From positions 4,402,001 to 4,466,000 of the forward strand of contig NC_079235.1 in the NCBI RefSeq assembly GCF_028502605.1: a stretch of DNA of 64,000 nt, written 5' to 3'. Source of the DNA: Trichoderma breve. Taxonomy: Eukaryota; Ascomycota; Sordariomycetes; Hypocreales; Hypocreaceae. Below are positions 11,256 to 22,853 of this stretch, one piece after another; positions within the stretch are counted from its first letter, which is position 1, and each line of letters starts with the position of its first letter. A model generated the notes under the pieces. It made no database searches. It was given only the letters and a program-made list of their open reading frames with translations, and had not been told where the DNA came from. The position numbers were made by a program, and so were the translations under genes.

Positions 11256-12608
11256 CTAGCCAATCAACTCAGTGAAATCTCTCCAGATTGCATCATTTGC
11301 TAGACCAACGAAATCCTCGTGAAACAAGCTCATGCCAAGATCCATGTGCCCTTCTTTATTCTTCGGCATCATATACACTAGATCTGGAAGCTCCGGCAGC
11401 CTAGCCCTACGGACAAAATCGGGCACGCCAATCGCTGTCCCAAAGCTGCAGTTTGCTAGCCAGTGCAGCTGCACCCATGATGAGATTAATATGTCCTTTC
11501 CGAATTTCTTCTTTGCTGCGTAGAAGATCGTGGTCTTATCCTCCGTCTCGTTGATGAGCGTCGCGAGACTGCGCATGTAAAAGTCATCGATGCGGTTGAG
11601 CGATTCTCTAATGCTGATGGCGGCATCGGCAAGAGAACCATCAACAAGTTCGCGAGCCGTGGGCCAGGCCGTGTCGGCGAGACCGCATAGATGGCCAAGA
11701 TATCCTTCACTGACTGGCGGATCCAGTTTTCGTCTTCCATCTACCGCTCGAAGACAGTGAACATCTTCGTCTGGTGCCACACGATTCCCAGCCAAGCGAA
11801 CAGCCGTAAGTCGCTGTATGTAGAAAGCCGTGACAGCATCATTCGTAGAGACCCAAGTGCGCCCACTCGAGGCAATCTCCTTGAGCTTTGCAAGCTTCTC
11901 GGCGGGGAACCGCCAGTAATTCCACGGTGCTTTACCTGGCGCGCCATGGTGGCCCGACTGCCCCAAGGACGATGGCTTTCTCAGATCGCTGTGATCGAGG
12001 CCGACTTCGCCTGGCTTTAGCAGCGGCACAATGGTGTCGGCATCTTGATTTCCAGCCTTGACTAGCTCTGCATCCAGCTCTTCTCCCCGTGCGGCAGCAG
12101 CAAACATCTTGAGAACGATGCCCTGTCCGTTCATATCAAGGGCGTTATGCATAGAAGCAAAGCATAAAAGCAATCCTCCCTTTACAAAATTAGCCTGTAT
12201 AATGAAGACTGGGCGCTCCGTCTCCTCAGTATACACATAGCCCATGCCTTTCTTGGGGCATAGGATGTCCCCGTCCAGCATGGCAAACGGTGCATTGGCC
12301 CTGAGAATCTGCTCATAAGAGGGACATAAGTCGGTGCAGTCTTTTCGGCGGACGGGAGATACTCCATCATGAGGCGGATACGGGATGATTTCATATTTGC
12401 CGGAGCTCGTAGCTGATTGTCCTCTTTTGACGACCTGACCAGCAAGGAATGGATAAGCATCTAGAAGTTTTATAGCGGCCTTATCTAGTGCTGCCATGAC
12501 TTCATCTTGTTGCACTCCAGGCTGATCAGGAAACCCTAGAACAACTACAGTGTAGGTGTCCCAGCCGAGCTGCCCAAAAATTCCGGGTTGGCGAAGTGTT
12601 TTTGCCAT
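11256..12608 (-). CDS. BAHD/TRI101-like acyltransferase
   Basis: This intronless gene encodes 450 residues. It belongs to the fungal transferase family (PF02458) that moves acyl groups from acyl-CoA to hydroxyls or amines, and includes trichothecene 3-O-acetyltransferase-type enzymes. The catalytic HxxxD motif is visible as HNALD in FASMHNALDMNGQG at about one third of the length. The C-terminal structural motif normally reading DFGWG is degenerate here (FGTAIGVPDFVR). The N-terminus matches the usual first strand and helix (GWDTYTVVVLGFP, DKAAIKLLDAYPFLAGQVV). It is cytosolic with no signal. Being next to a FAD monooxygenase and a Zn2Cys6 regulator fits hydroxylation followed by acylation of a small molecule. 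The acceptor is unknown. Confidence 0.88.
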   Translation of the reverse strand: MAKTLRQPGIFGQLGWDTYTVVVLGFPDQPGVQQDEVMAALDKAAIKLLDAYPFLAGQVVKRGQSATSSGKYEIIPYPPHDGVSPVRRKDCTDLCPSYEQILRANAPFAMLDGDILCPKKGMGYVYTEETERPVFIIQANFVKGGLLLCFASMHNALDMNGQGIVLKMFAAAARGEELDAELVKAGNQDADTIVPLLKPGEVGLDHSDLRKPSSLGQSGHHGAPGKAPWNYWRFPAEKLAKLKEIASSGRTWVSTNDAVTAFYIQRLTAVRLAGNRVAPDEDVHCLRAVDGRRKLDPPVSEGYLGHLCGLADTAWPTARELVDGSLADAAISIRESLNRIDDFYMRSLATLINETEDKTTIFYAAKKKFGKDILISSWVQLHWLANCSFGTAIGVPDFVRRARLPELPDLVYMMPKNKEGHMDLGMSLFHEDFVGLANDAIWRDFTELIG

Positions 12609-14020
12609 ATCGTGAGAATGATACAGCGGTTCAAAGAAGGTAATGAAGAGATTTGAGAAACTGCATTTTGATGGTGATCATGGGCCTTTTTATACTTCCA
12701 AGAAGTGCTGTGTCACCTTCTAACACATAGTGTCTGGTATGTTGATGAACCATCTTAGTATAGCTTCGTAGTCTGACTCAGATCATTAGCCAACGGGACG
12801 GGCCAAGATAATTTCCGTGGTATAATACATTAGATTCTTACATACGTTCACCGATCCGTATATCATCCTTACTAAATGAAACTCAGCATGCTGCGTTACT
12901 TCGCGAGTCTATTCACAGAATCGCAGCTACCATATTTCCGGGCCTTCGCACTTTGAACGGAGATAATTATGGGTCGGCGCATTTCTTGCTTGGGCTTCTC
13001 TTCCCGACAGGGATACATTGAGGAGCCTATTGTATTTTAACTGCAACCCAAAGAAGTGCCCATTCAAGATATACGATTTGTATTTATTTACGAGGGATGA
13101 TCACGTTGGTCCGGTCATCAGTCGGATCTCGTTGCTAACTTGTCTCAATTGCAATTTAAATGAGTGTTACAACGAATGTAACCTCGGTTTTAGGAGTTGA
13201 TACACCGCCATTACTATTGCTTGGGCGGTTCTCAGAAAAGTTGGTGCTAATACCATCTTGACAGTAATTCTTGTAATAGTAGCGTCCAACGATTGCCCTC
13301 GCCGCTATAGAGATGATAATAGCCAGTAGTAGCCTCAAATGAACTATCCGTCTAAAATTGCATTTCTAATAACAGTTGGAGATAGTTGTCAGAGCCGTTA
13401 AATCGACGGTGGTGGAAGTGGCAAAGTAGAGGTGTGCATTATATTTATGAGTTGATGACGAGCTCAACTGCAATCATAGGATGCACGTTTGTTTCCGAAG
13501 GAGCCGTTGATTACATTAATGGCGCCAACAGGGTAAATACGAGACGAAAAAGGATACGCGAGTGCCGTGGAAGCCGGTTTGTATGGTAAATTGGAGGGTG
13601 TAGGGGTAGAACCAGCTTGGTAGAATCCATCAATGACACGTATGGTATTGCAGTGGGCCTGTTTAGAGATCTTCGTCGAGGCTGATACCATGGGCTGTTG
13701 GAATATTGTCGGAATCCAACTCTTTGGAATTAAAACTCAGATGGAAGACCATTAATGCCGTCAAGTTGGGGGCCTAAGGTACCAAAGAGAAGAGAACAGG
13801 TCCCCTGGTCAGGATAGCACGGCACAGGTATGTGGCGGCCCATCCACCAACTTTGTCAAGGAGGTGTCAACATGTATCCCTACACGACAACAGTAGATTT
13901 CTATAATAAAAGGCCCAACTTTCCGCCGAGCCGACAGTCTGTGTTAATGCTATTAGCAACCAATCGCCATTCAAATAAGCCCAAGTTTGATCAAAGTAAG
14001 ACCTTTGCGTCTCTAACAAT
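12609..14020. other. Divergent promoter gap with a coding-like fragment
   Basis: The gap lies between the acyltransferase and FAD-monooxygenase start codons. On the minus strand at 13464-13691 a 75-codon open frame has protein-like composition (CNTIRVIDGFYQAG, then LAYPFSSRIYPVGAINVING) but no domain I recognise. It may be a remnant or a lone exon. Nothing else is supported. Confidence 0.35.
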
Positions 14021-15483
14021 ATGTCGACACCTTCCAAGAGTTTGAGAATTGCAATCGTTGGGGGAGGACTGGGTGGTCTGATGGCAGCCCTCTGTGTCCA
14101 CACATTCTGTGATCCAACTGCAATCAAGATTGATGTTTACGAGCAAGCCTCGGAGTACAAAGAGATTGGTGCAGGCGTCAGTCTTGGCAGAAATACATTG
14201 AGAGTCATAAAACAGATTGGACTCTATGAGCAAACCTATGCGATAGCAGGCAAGACTAACATTTGGTTATCGGCTCGGCGATACGATACTGGTGAAGAGA
14301 TTGTCAGGATCAGAGCAGATGGGGATGAGCCATCACATTTGCCAGTGCATAGGGCTGAATTTCTAGCCCTCCTCATACATACGATTCAAGACAGGGCTGC
14401 TGCAACTCTTCATCCCAATAAAAAATGTTTGGCAATAGAGGTAAGAGGTTTTGCATACCCGTGAAAGACTTGACAGTATCTCATATCCTAGTGTAGGAGA
14501 TGGATGACTCTATCGTACTGAATTTCGCAGACGGCGCAGTGGCCACGGCAGATCTCGTAGTTGCGGCTGATGGCATTCACTCTCGTATACGTCAACACTA
14601 CCATGTACGCTATATTTACCAAATTCACGTGCAACGCTACATATACGAAGCACTAATTTTCTTAGAACGATGATGCACAGTTCGGTGAGATGGTTGTATA
14701 TCGCGGCTTAGTTCCAACGGATGCTATCAAGGACTGGTGGCCGCTGGACACTTACACTCCCATCTGGATAGGTCCGGGCAGATACTTTATTGTCTACCCC
14801 GTTAGCGATGGATCTTTGCTGAATATCGGCGCATTCGTAGCGACCGACGGCAAATCACTTAAGAATAAGACAGAAAGCTGGACGCTGAGGGGGGATAGAT
14901 TCGATCTGGAGAAGGATTACGCGGATTTCGACCCTACGGTTAACCGTCTCATCCAACACTTGGACGAAAAGCCTCTGAAATGGATCCTGTATGATCGACC
15001 TCTGTGCAACAAGTGGATATTCGCAAATGGTAAAGTAGCGCTGCTAGGGGATGCAGCCCACGCTATGGTTCCTCATCAAGGTATGCGTTATGAAGCAGCT
15101 TGAGCATCATTTACTGACACTCCATAGGTGCTGGCGTTGGTCAGGCTATAGAAGACGGGTATATACTTGGACAGTGTTTGAGGGATTATCTAAATGATTC
15201 AAGCCCTTGCACTCTAGAGGATTGGTTGACAAATGTCTACCAATCAGTTCGACTCCCTCGGGCTCAAAGAGTACAGACGACGTCGAGAGAAAACGGGAAT
15301 AATCTGCATGCTCAGTCAAATACTTTCAAGGATCCGATGTCTGAAGAGTGTCTAAAACAAAATCTCCAGAGCCGAATGCAATGGATATGGGCTGATGATA
15401 TAGACGCCATGTATAATAATGCTCGAAAGAGCATGTTGTCTGGCGGTGCTGATGATGCAAATCGCAAGGATTCACAAGTATAA
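14021..15483 (+). CDS. FAD-dependent aromatic-ring monooxygenase
   Basis: Four exons (14021-14440, 14497-14604, 14666-15080, 15128-15483) encode 432 residues. The Rossmann FAD motif GGGLGGL follows RIAIV at the N-terminus. The NAD(P)H/FAD motif is represented by VVAADGIHSRIR, and the ribityl-binding motif reads ALLGDAAHAMVPHQGAGVGQAIEDG. This is the salicylate-hydroxylase-like class A flavoprotein monooxygenase family (PF01494), which hydroxylates phenolic or indolic substrates. It is cytosolic. It is divergently placed from the acyltransferase at 11256-12608. The third intron's phase splits the glycine codon just before AGVGQ, and the frame is restored exactly. The substrate is not predictable. 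Confidence 0.9.
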
Positions 15484-16107
15484 TCGGATGGGCCGCTTCA
15501 TGGTGCCATGAGGGAGCAATCAGGTGGTGAGGGTCTTTGTCTATCCCCGTCTGAGGCAAATAGAGCCGTGGCTAGTTCATCGACCGAAACAAGCCCAGAA
15601 GCTTATGGCAGGATGAAGGTTTTGAGTTGATGTCCATATTATTAGAATGGAATAGAGGGGTCTGGCGCCCAGATAACCAAATTGAGCCGCCAGAGAACCA
15701 CTCCCTAAAATTGCAAGCATTCAATTGAACTCTAATTGTGAATATCTCAGCCACATATCCATTAATATTAATGTTAGTCAATTCACACAAGTAATAAATA
15801 CTCCATTAGATACCTAGCAAAAAACATGCTTTGATAGAGCATCCATCACTGCAGCATCCATAGAATTCGGCCCACTTCACGACTACCCGAGATTCAACCG
15901 GCACATCTTCCAAACCGACAGTGAGCTTACCATCACTAAAGCTTCAACCTACGAACCACTACAGCACCAAGTTCATCTTTAGGATCGCAGCCTCTCTCCG
16001 TCGCGTTCGCCTCCATTGAATCTCGGCGCTATCAATTCTGCAACCGATTATCCACGCGCCGCATCCGTCGCTTGTTTCCCACTCGTAGAGCAGAGCAGTG
16101 CAGCAAG
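15484..16107. other. Intergenic
   Basis: No gene is seen. The right 150 bp is pyrimidine- and adenine-rich, as expected for the leader of the BuGZ-like gene. Confidence 0.5.
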
Positions 16108-17183
16108 ATGGGCAAAAAGAAGCGCGGCCATCCCGATGTCGAGGAAATCCTCTCGCGACCATGGTGTTATTACTGTGTGTGCAGACTTTATCCACACCCC
16201 CTGAGGCGTCTCGTTTTCCAAACTGCTAACCGTTGCTTTCTCCATAGGCGAGCGTGATTTCGAAGATCTGAAGCTCCTCATCTCCCACCAAAAAGCCAAG
16301 CACTTCAAATGCGACCGATGTGGCCGACGCCTAAACACTGCAGGAGGTACGTTTTCCATTGTGCGAGCCTTGTTGGATAACAGTGCTTCGGTTTCGCGAG
16401 CAAAGGGGAGAAGACTGGCTAACAATTGGCGCGCTCTCAGGTCTCTCCGTCCACTTGAACCAGGTTCACAAAGAGACGCTTAGCCAGGTTGAAAATGCGC
16501 TGCCCAACAGACAGGGACTCGAGGTCGAAATCTTCGGCATGGAGGGCATTCCGCAAGAAGTGCTCGAACAGCACCGGAATCGTATCATCCAAAACTTCTA
16601 CCAAGCACAGGAGGACCGCAGAATTGCGACCGGCAACCCCCCGCCTGGCCAATCGAAGAACCCGAGAAAGAAGATCAAGATTGAGACAGCAGAGGAGCTC
16701 CTAAAAAGATTCGCCGAGTATCGGGTCCAGCGAAAAGCGGCGGTGGCAAGCGGTGGTACCATGGAGGGTGTCGTACAAACAGGCACCGCTTTCCCTCAGC
16801 AAGCGTTCAACCAGCCCGGCTTTCCTGGACAGCAACCACACGGACAAGCAGCTTACGGATTTTCCTCAGACTCCCTTCCAGCGCGGCCTTCTTCAGGCCT
16901 CGTTGGAGCACCTGGTTTGCCCCAACGACCAACACAGGCCGGATTCTGGGGTGGCTCAGCTCAAGCTGCCGCTTCTGGCGATGAAATTGATCAGTTAATT
17001 CGCATGGCCGAAGCCGGTGTCAAGCCACAGAAGAAGGCAGAAGAAGGCGAGGAGGGAGAAGGCAAGAGCAAAAAGGACAAGGACAAGAAGGGCCGCATGA
17101 TCTACGACGATGCAGAGTTCAGTCCTGAAGAGAAGATGGCGGCTCTGCCTCGCTATGCGTACACACCACCAGTCGGAGCTTGA
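16108..17183 (+). CDS. BuGZ/ZNF207-like C2H2 zinc-finger protein
   Basis: Exons 16108-16174, 16248-16346 and 16441-17183 encode 302 residues. After a basic start (MGKKKRGHPDVEEILSRP) come two linked C2H2 fingers: WCYYCERDFEDLKLLISHQK with AKH, then FKCDRCGRRLNTAGGLSVHL with NQVHKE. The block EVEIFGMEGIPQEVLEQHR follows, as in animal ZNF207/BuGZ, which acts in spindle assembly, kinetochore loading and splicing. The rest is Pro/Gly/Gln-rich low complexity and then a Lys/Glu-rich segment with DDAEFSPEEKMAALPRY at the end. The first intron splits the codon of the second finger Cys. It is probably nuclear. Assignment to the family is strong; its exact role in fungi is inferred from the animal protein. 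Confidence 0.9.
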
Positions 17184-18690
17184 GTTTTGTGCACGAATGC
17201 TATTGAGTACGTTGAGCAACAACGAGGACAGTTCACTCTCGGACGAGGAACGGGTACACACGAACCGCAGAATTCGCTTTACAAATAATGGTCAAAGGCA
17301 CTTTTAACAAGGACAGGCGTCAGGGATTGTGTATAATACAGTGGATTTTTATTTTATTTTTCACGTTTCTACGGATTTCGATGTAGGTAGATCAGATCTG
17401 ACGTGGAGAAATCAGGATGGTTCCCACGGCATGATAATACTACATGCTTTTGAATGCTGCCATCTCATGGTTTCGAGTGAATAAGCGAGTTGGAACAATT
17501 TCTGACTTTGATCGGACATATTAGACACTCGAGATTATTGACGCGTCGCTGTGTGCACGTGATGAAAGGATAAACCGTATCAGAAACCATTTATTGGAAC
17601 TGAAATGATATCCAGCTTGTGCTGATAAAAGACGACCTCCAGTGTATGTAGCACAGAGTTTGGTGCAGAAACTTGGAGCGCTGGAAGCTTCTCTTGTATT
17701 ACACAACAGGTAAGTCTACATGGCGCCTGGTGGTCTTGTGTTAAATACTTTAGTAGTACTTTACATAAGTTAATGTGACTTCAGTACCAGTTGATCTGTT
17801 TATTCCCTACTTTATCCATTTCTACTGTGTATGTCATGGGTGTGATGCTGTTCTGTTGCCTCATTCCACATGTGCTGGTCATTTTCAACTTGATAGGCCC
17901 AGCAGTGTATCCGTGCTCCGTAAAAGGGTGGGAGAGACAGCACATGCACATTGTGTCTGTGGCCAATCACTCTCCACGCTACTCGTCACCGACACCTTCA
18001 TTCTCATCAATGGAAATGATAGAACTTTTTGCAAACCATCTGACCGCCATTCTCAGCAACACTCGGCCTTTGAGTTGGCGCTTTCTTTGAAGCTAATCCC
18101 GGCAAATCTCCAGAGTTTACAGGGTAGCTTTCGCTGCGAAACTCTCTTCTTAGGCCCTGTGGGTGGAGCTTCCCGCAGCGCTAGGCGTTGTCCAGGCAAC
18201 ACCGCCTTTTTCCATTTTCCCTCCTGACAAGGGTCAACAAATAAACCCGATTGATTGGCACGTCACTGTCCAACTAGACTTGTTCTGTTCGTACATATCG
18301 AGCTCTCACGGGATATCAATTGAGGCCCAATCGCTCTCTCCATTTTGACATTTTTGTTTGCAGCCATTGTGTTTGACTATTCGATATCTCCTACAAATTA
18401 CTGCTGCTACTGTTCGTGTTTGATCTGATTCTTGGGGCTGGCTGTGTCTTTTGTTCTTTTAACTCCGTCGGCATTCCTCCATCTCAGCTCTGCCGGCCCC
18501 CCCCTCCCCTGGTCACCGATTCTCTATCTAGATCGTTCAATACCGATTCGACCAGGCATCGTTGCGCACTGACGACGTCTTGATATTGGGAACTGGCCTC
18601 TGTCGAACAAATTTGCACGGCCTTGGAGAACACGACACGGCAGCCTTGAGCTGGGAGCACAAACCAATCTATCACGGGAAGCGGTGAACC
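17184..18690. promoter_or_regulatory. Long 5' flank of the kinesin gene, RFX-like X-box
   Basis: No gene is visible in 1.5 kb. At 18187-18200 an imperfect 14-bp palindrome, GTTGTCCAGGCAAC, resembles an RFX X-box (consensus GTNRCC N0-3 RGYAAC, one half with a mismatch), about 490 bp upstream of the kinesin ATG. The last 330 bp is pyrimidine-rich and probably leader. Confidence 0.4.
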
Positions 18691-21600
18691 ATGGACGACT
18701 CGGGGCAGTCGTCCATCACAGTGGCCGGTATGTTCACGGTCTATTCTGTCCCATGGATTCTACTCTGGCAGAGACAGTAGTTTGCTAACGTTGAACGGTA
18801 CAGTCCGAGTCCGGCCTTTTACGATCCGAGAAGCAGCTTCATTGTAGGACTTCTTCTTCGTCCTGGCGGTCGAATCGAAACTAACCACACTCAACCTTTA
18901 GGCAACGGAACGACGATGGTACGATTTTCCTCGGCGATGGCTCCTTTGCCTCGGCACCGACTCCCAAGCTTCACCGTGGGGGCATCCGAAATGTTATCAA
19001 AGTTATGGACGATCGTTGCCTGTGAGCATGCTTACCGAATGCCATTGGTGATCCTCTCCATCGGCTGACTCTTGATTCTGCTGCAGAATATTCGATCCAC
19101 CAGAGGAAAGCCCCGTCCAGAAATTCTCCCGAACCGTCGTTCCCGGCTCGAAAAAAGTGAAAGATCAAGTGTTTGCCTTTGATCGAGTTTTTGACGACAA
19201 CACAACGCAGGCTGAGGTTTACGAGGGCACGACCCGAGGCTTACTCGATAGCGTCTTGGATGGATATAATGCGACTGTATTTGCCTACGGCGCAACTGGA
19301 TGCGGCAAGACGCATACCATTACCGGCACAGCACAGCATCCCGGGATTATTTTCCTGACGATGCAGGAGCTGTTCGAGAAGATCGAAGAACGCAGCCATG
19401 AAAAGTCTACAGAGCTGACGCTGAGCTACCTGGAAATTTACAACGAAACGATCCGAGATTTGCTGGTGCCCGGTGGCAGCAAGTCCGGCCTGCCTCTTCG
19501 CGAAGACAGCAATGCAGCGGTCGCCGTTCCTGGCCTGACCAGCCATCGCCCTCGGGATGTCCAAGAGGTCATGGACATGATTGTCCAGGGCAACGAGTAC
19601 CGAACCGTATCACCGACCGAAGCAAACGCAACCTCGTCTCGATCCCACGCCGTGCTCCAGATCAACATTGCGCAAAAGGACAGGAATGCCGACGTCAACG
19701 AGCCTCACACTATGGCAACTCTCAGCATCATCGATTTGGCGGGCTCCGAGCGTGCATCTGTCACCAAAAACCGAGGCGAGCGCCTGACGGAGGGTGCCAA
19801 CATCAACAAGTCACTTCTTGCTCTAGGAGGCTGCATTAATGCTCTCTGCGACCCGCGAGGAAAGGCACACGTGCCGTACCGCAACAGCAAGCTTACTAGA
19901 CTCCTCAAATTCTCACTGGGTGGTAACTGCAAGACTGTCATGATTGTCTGCGTCTCACCCTCGAGTGCTCACTACGATGAAACCCAAAACACCTTGCGTT
20001 ATGCAAACCGAGCCAAGAACATCCAGACCAAGGTCACTCGCAACGTCTTCAACGTTAACCGCCACGTGAAGGACTTCTTGATCAAGATTGACGAGCAAAT
20101 GGCCCTGATCAACGAGCTGAGAGCACAGCAGAGGGAGTCTGAGAAAACTAGCTTCGCCAAGTTCCGAAAGCAGTACGAAAAACGAGACGGCATCGCGAGA
20201 GAGGCCATGCAGAGGCTTCGGGCTGCGTATGACAACGCAGGTGCCGAGCGTCAGGAGCGTATTACCTCGATGAGAAAACTTAAGCACTTTGAGAGGCGCA
20301 TCAGTCTGCTGTCTGCGTGGATCGCGGCGTTTGATGCAGTTGCTGACCAGAGTGAGAATGACGCAGAAATGCCACAAAGCCTCGCAGCCATTCGTAAAAC
20401 CGCTCAGGGGATCATGCTAGAGCTGGAGAACAGCAGACATCACATTCATCAAAGGCTGAATAAATCGGCCTGGGAGCGCCATCTCGATACAGCTTTGGCT
20501 CACGGTATCAGGCAGCTTGAACAGGCCGAGGGTGCTGATACCGGCGAAATTGAGAGCTTGACACGCGAGGCTGAACTTCTCAAGTCAGAGTTCAACCGCG
20601 AGGCCTATCGCGAAGTTTTGGAACAGGAGAAGGCGGGGGATGCTGCCATGATGCAGATGCTTCTCACTGCCCAGTTTGAAATAATCTCGTCCCTTTCTGG
20701 AATCATGATGATGGACGAAGACAGCGCAGTGTCGCACGCCAAGGAGGCCATTTCTCGCCTCCTCCAGACTGGCCTCACGGCAGCATCCCAGGTGGTCAAG
20801 CCCGATGGTTCCCTGGCTGCTATGCCTGACGCTCTTCCCCCGCCACGGCGAACGCTGAGAAAGAGAAAATCCCTATCTGCCTACAGACCAGTTGTGCCTC
20901 CGGCGGTCGTGGCCGTACAAAACGAACATGTGTTTGCAACTCCCATGAAGGCGTTGCCGAGACGGCGTAAGGCCCTCGGTATGCCGAAGAAGGGAGTCAG
21001 CTTTACACCAGTCAAACGAACCACCAAGAGCCGAGGGGTCAGGTGGAGGGACGACGAGACAGAGGACGGCACACTGGAAGACTTCGAGAAGACGCCGCAG
21101 AACCTTTTCAGCTCCCCTTCGGTGCAGCCATCACCAGTAGCTAAGAGCAAGATTCCCTCGCCGCCGCAGCTGAACAGCGTTCCTAAGGATGATGCTGCCT
21201 CAAACGACGACTCCTCGATAAGCCTAGAGATGTCAGACGCGCCGAGCCTTCCAATCGCTAAGACCGGTAGGTTTCAAGCTGGCTTCCTCTCAAGGGGCGC
21301 ACGATTCTCATCTGTAGGCAGCGGCCTACCTGTGTCCTCGTCACCCCCTACTCTGAGCATGCACCTCCGCTCTTCGAGCTCTCCCGATGTGGCCAGAACG
21401 CCGCCCTTGAGAACATCTCTGGACGGCCCTAGAGCCGAGAATTCATCTCCGCTCTCCTTGAGCAAGGTTCCCCGACCGAGTCCCCCACAATACCATCAAC
21501 TGCAGTCAGTCATAGATGAAAACAACCCGCCGAACGGCTCGGGATCCGACTCTGAGTCCGGCACGATTGATATGCAAAAACTTCGTAACGCTATTGCTTC

Positions 21601-22015
21601 GAAAAAGCCTCGGAGAATGAGTCTCGTGGGCCAAACTTCAGTCCCCGTGGCCAGAAGGGTGAATTCAATCGCCCCCCCGTCCATCGAGAGGCCACCTTCA
21701 CGATCCACTATGCCCATGATGGGCAGCGCCGGCAACGGCATCTCCCGCCTTCGAAGAGGAAGCTTGGAGCGCCGAAAGAGCCCGCCGCTGTTGTTCTCAG
21801 CCCCAGATTCAGAGGACCATCTCACCACCGGCCAGGCGAGACGCATGAACATGGGGAGCAACCTACGGCTGGAAAATCTCGGAGCTGCCCAACGTGACGG
21901 GATTGGCCTCGAGGGTCCTCACCGTGTCACTATTAAAGTTGGGCCGGGCTCTGCCGCTGCAGGCGTCTCTGCACACCGAAGGTTGGATAGCCGAGGAGGT
22001 ATGCCTATTAGATGA
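18691..22015 (+). CDS. Kinesin-8 motor (Kip3/KIF18-type)
   Basis: Exons are 18691-18727, 18804-18843, 18902-19021 and 19087-22015, giving 1041 residues; the first three exons are only 37, 40 and 120 nt. The motor domain starts VAVRVRPF and has the P-loop GATGCGKT (about 134-141), switch I NATSSRSH (about 246-253) and switch II DLAGSE (about 282-287). The block LLDSVLDGYNATVFAYGATG is characteristic of kinesin-8, the plus-end-directed motors that shorten microtubules in spindle and nuclear positioning. A neck and coiled-coil region follows (about 350-560). The long tail is Ser/Pro/Arg-rich and disordered, with several basic KKGVSFTPVK-like patches likely to bind microtubules or be phosphorylated. 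It is cytoskeletal. The subfamily call rests on the motor sequence. Confidence 0.92.
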
Positions 22016-22853
22016 AGGCCATACCGACGGCTGCCGCCTGTTTTTCCTTATATATATATATTACTTCCTTTAATATTTTGTTAGCCCTCTATATTCTGCT
22101 TCATGCAGCGGGCATTTCTTTTTGGGTTTGCAAACAACGAATGGCGTTACGGTATATTGTGCCTTTTCAGGTCACAAGATGACATATATGAGTATTGGCG
22201 TTTGGGAGAAGGATTGGGCCATAGAATTGGCATATGATGAACCTAGATGTTTTTGTGTATGACTTGATTGTATGCATACGTATGGGACAGAGATGGCTTA
22301 GAAATCTGATTTCTTTTGCTCTCATTCATAATGATGACGATGATACGATTAGTGTATTGTTTCTCTCATGTCTGTAGTTGATTGTGTCTTACTCGGGCAA
22401 GTAAGTAATCTACTTCTGTGTATATTGTGGTTAATTCTTTACTATATGAATATGTTACATCTGTCATTCCTCCGTATCTCATTCTTCCCTTTCCTTTTCT
22501 CTCTCTTATCTATACTTTACGAGAATAATAATTGTGAAAGGGATGCACTTTGTGTTATACAGTGCCAAGATATTAGCTTAGTATACTGTACAAATACGCC
22601 TGACTCATCTGTCTTAGCACAGTGCTTCCGCTTTTGCTCTTATCCACCATCCATCAACTTCGTAAAACTCTGTGGATATATCAACTCTGACATCCGCACT
22701 TCCGTCATCCGCCTTCCCGCTCCTTTTACACCTTGAAGAAGAACAAAATCACTGGGCGAATAATATTTCTTTTGACCGCCGTGCATCCGCAGCGTCGCAT
22801 TGGCCAATCCAGACGAACTTCGAGCATAAAAATCGCCTCCTTTGTCTCCTCCA
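22016..22853. other. Intergenic
   Basis: A TATATATATATA run at 22051-22061 sits just after the kinesin stop. No gene is seen, and the right part is the leader and promoter of the next regulator. Confidence 0.5.
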
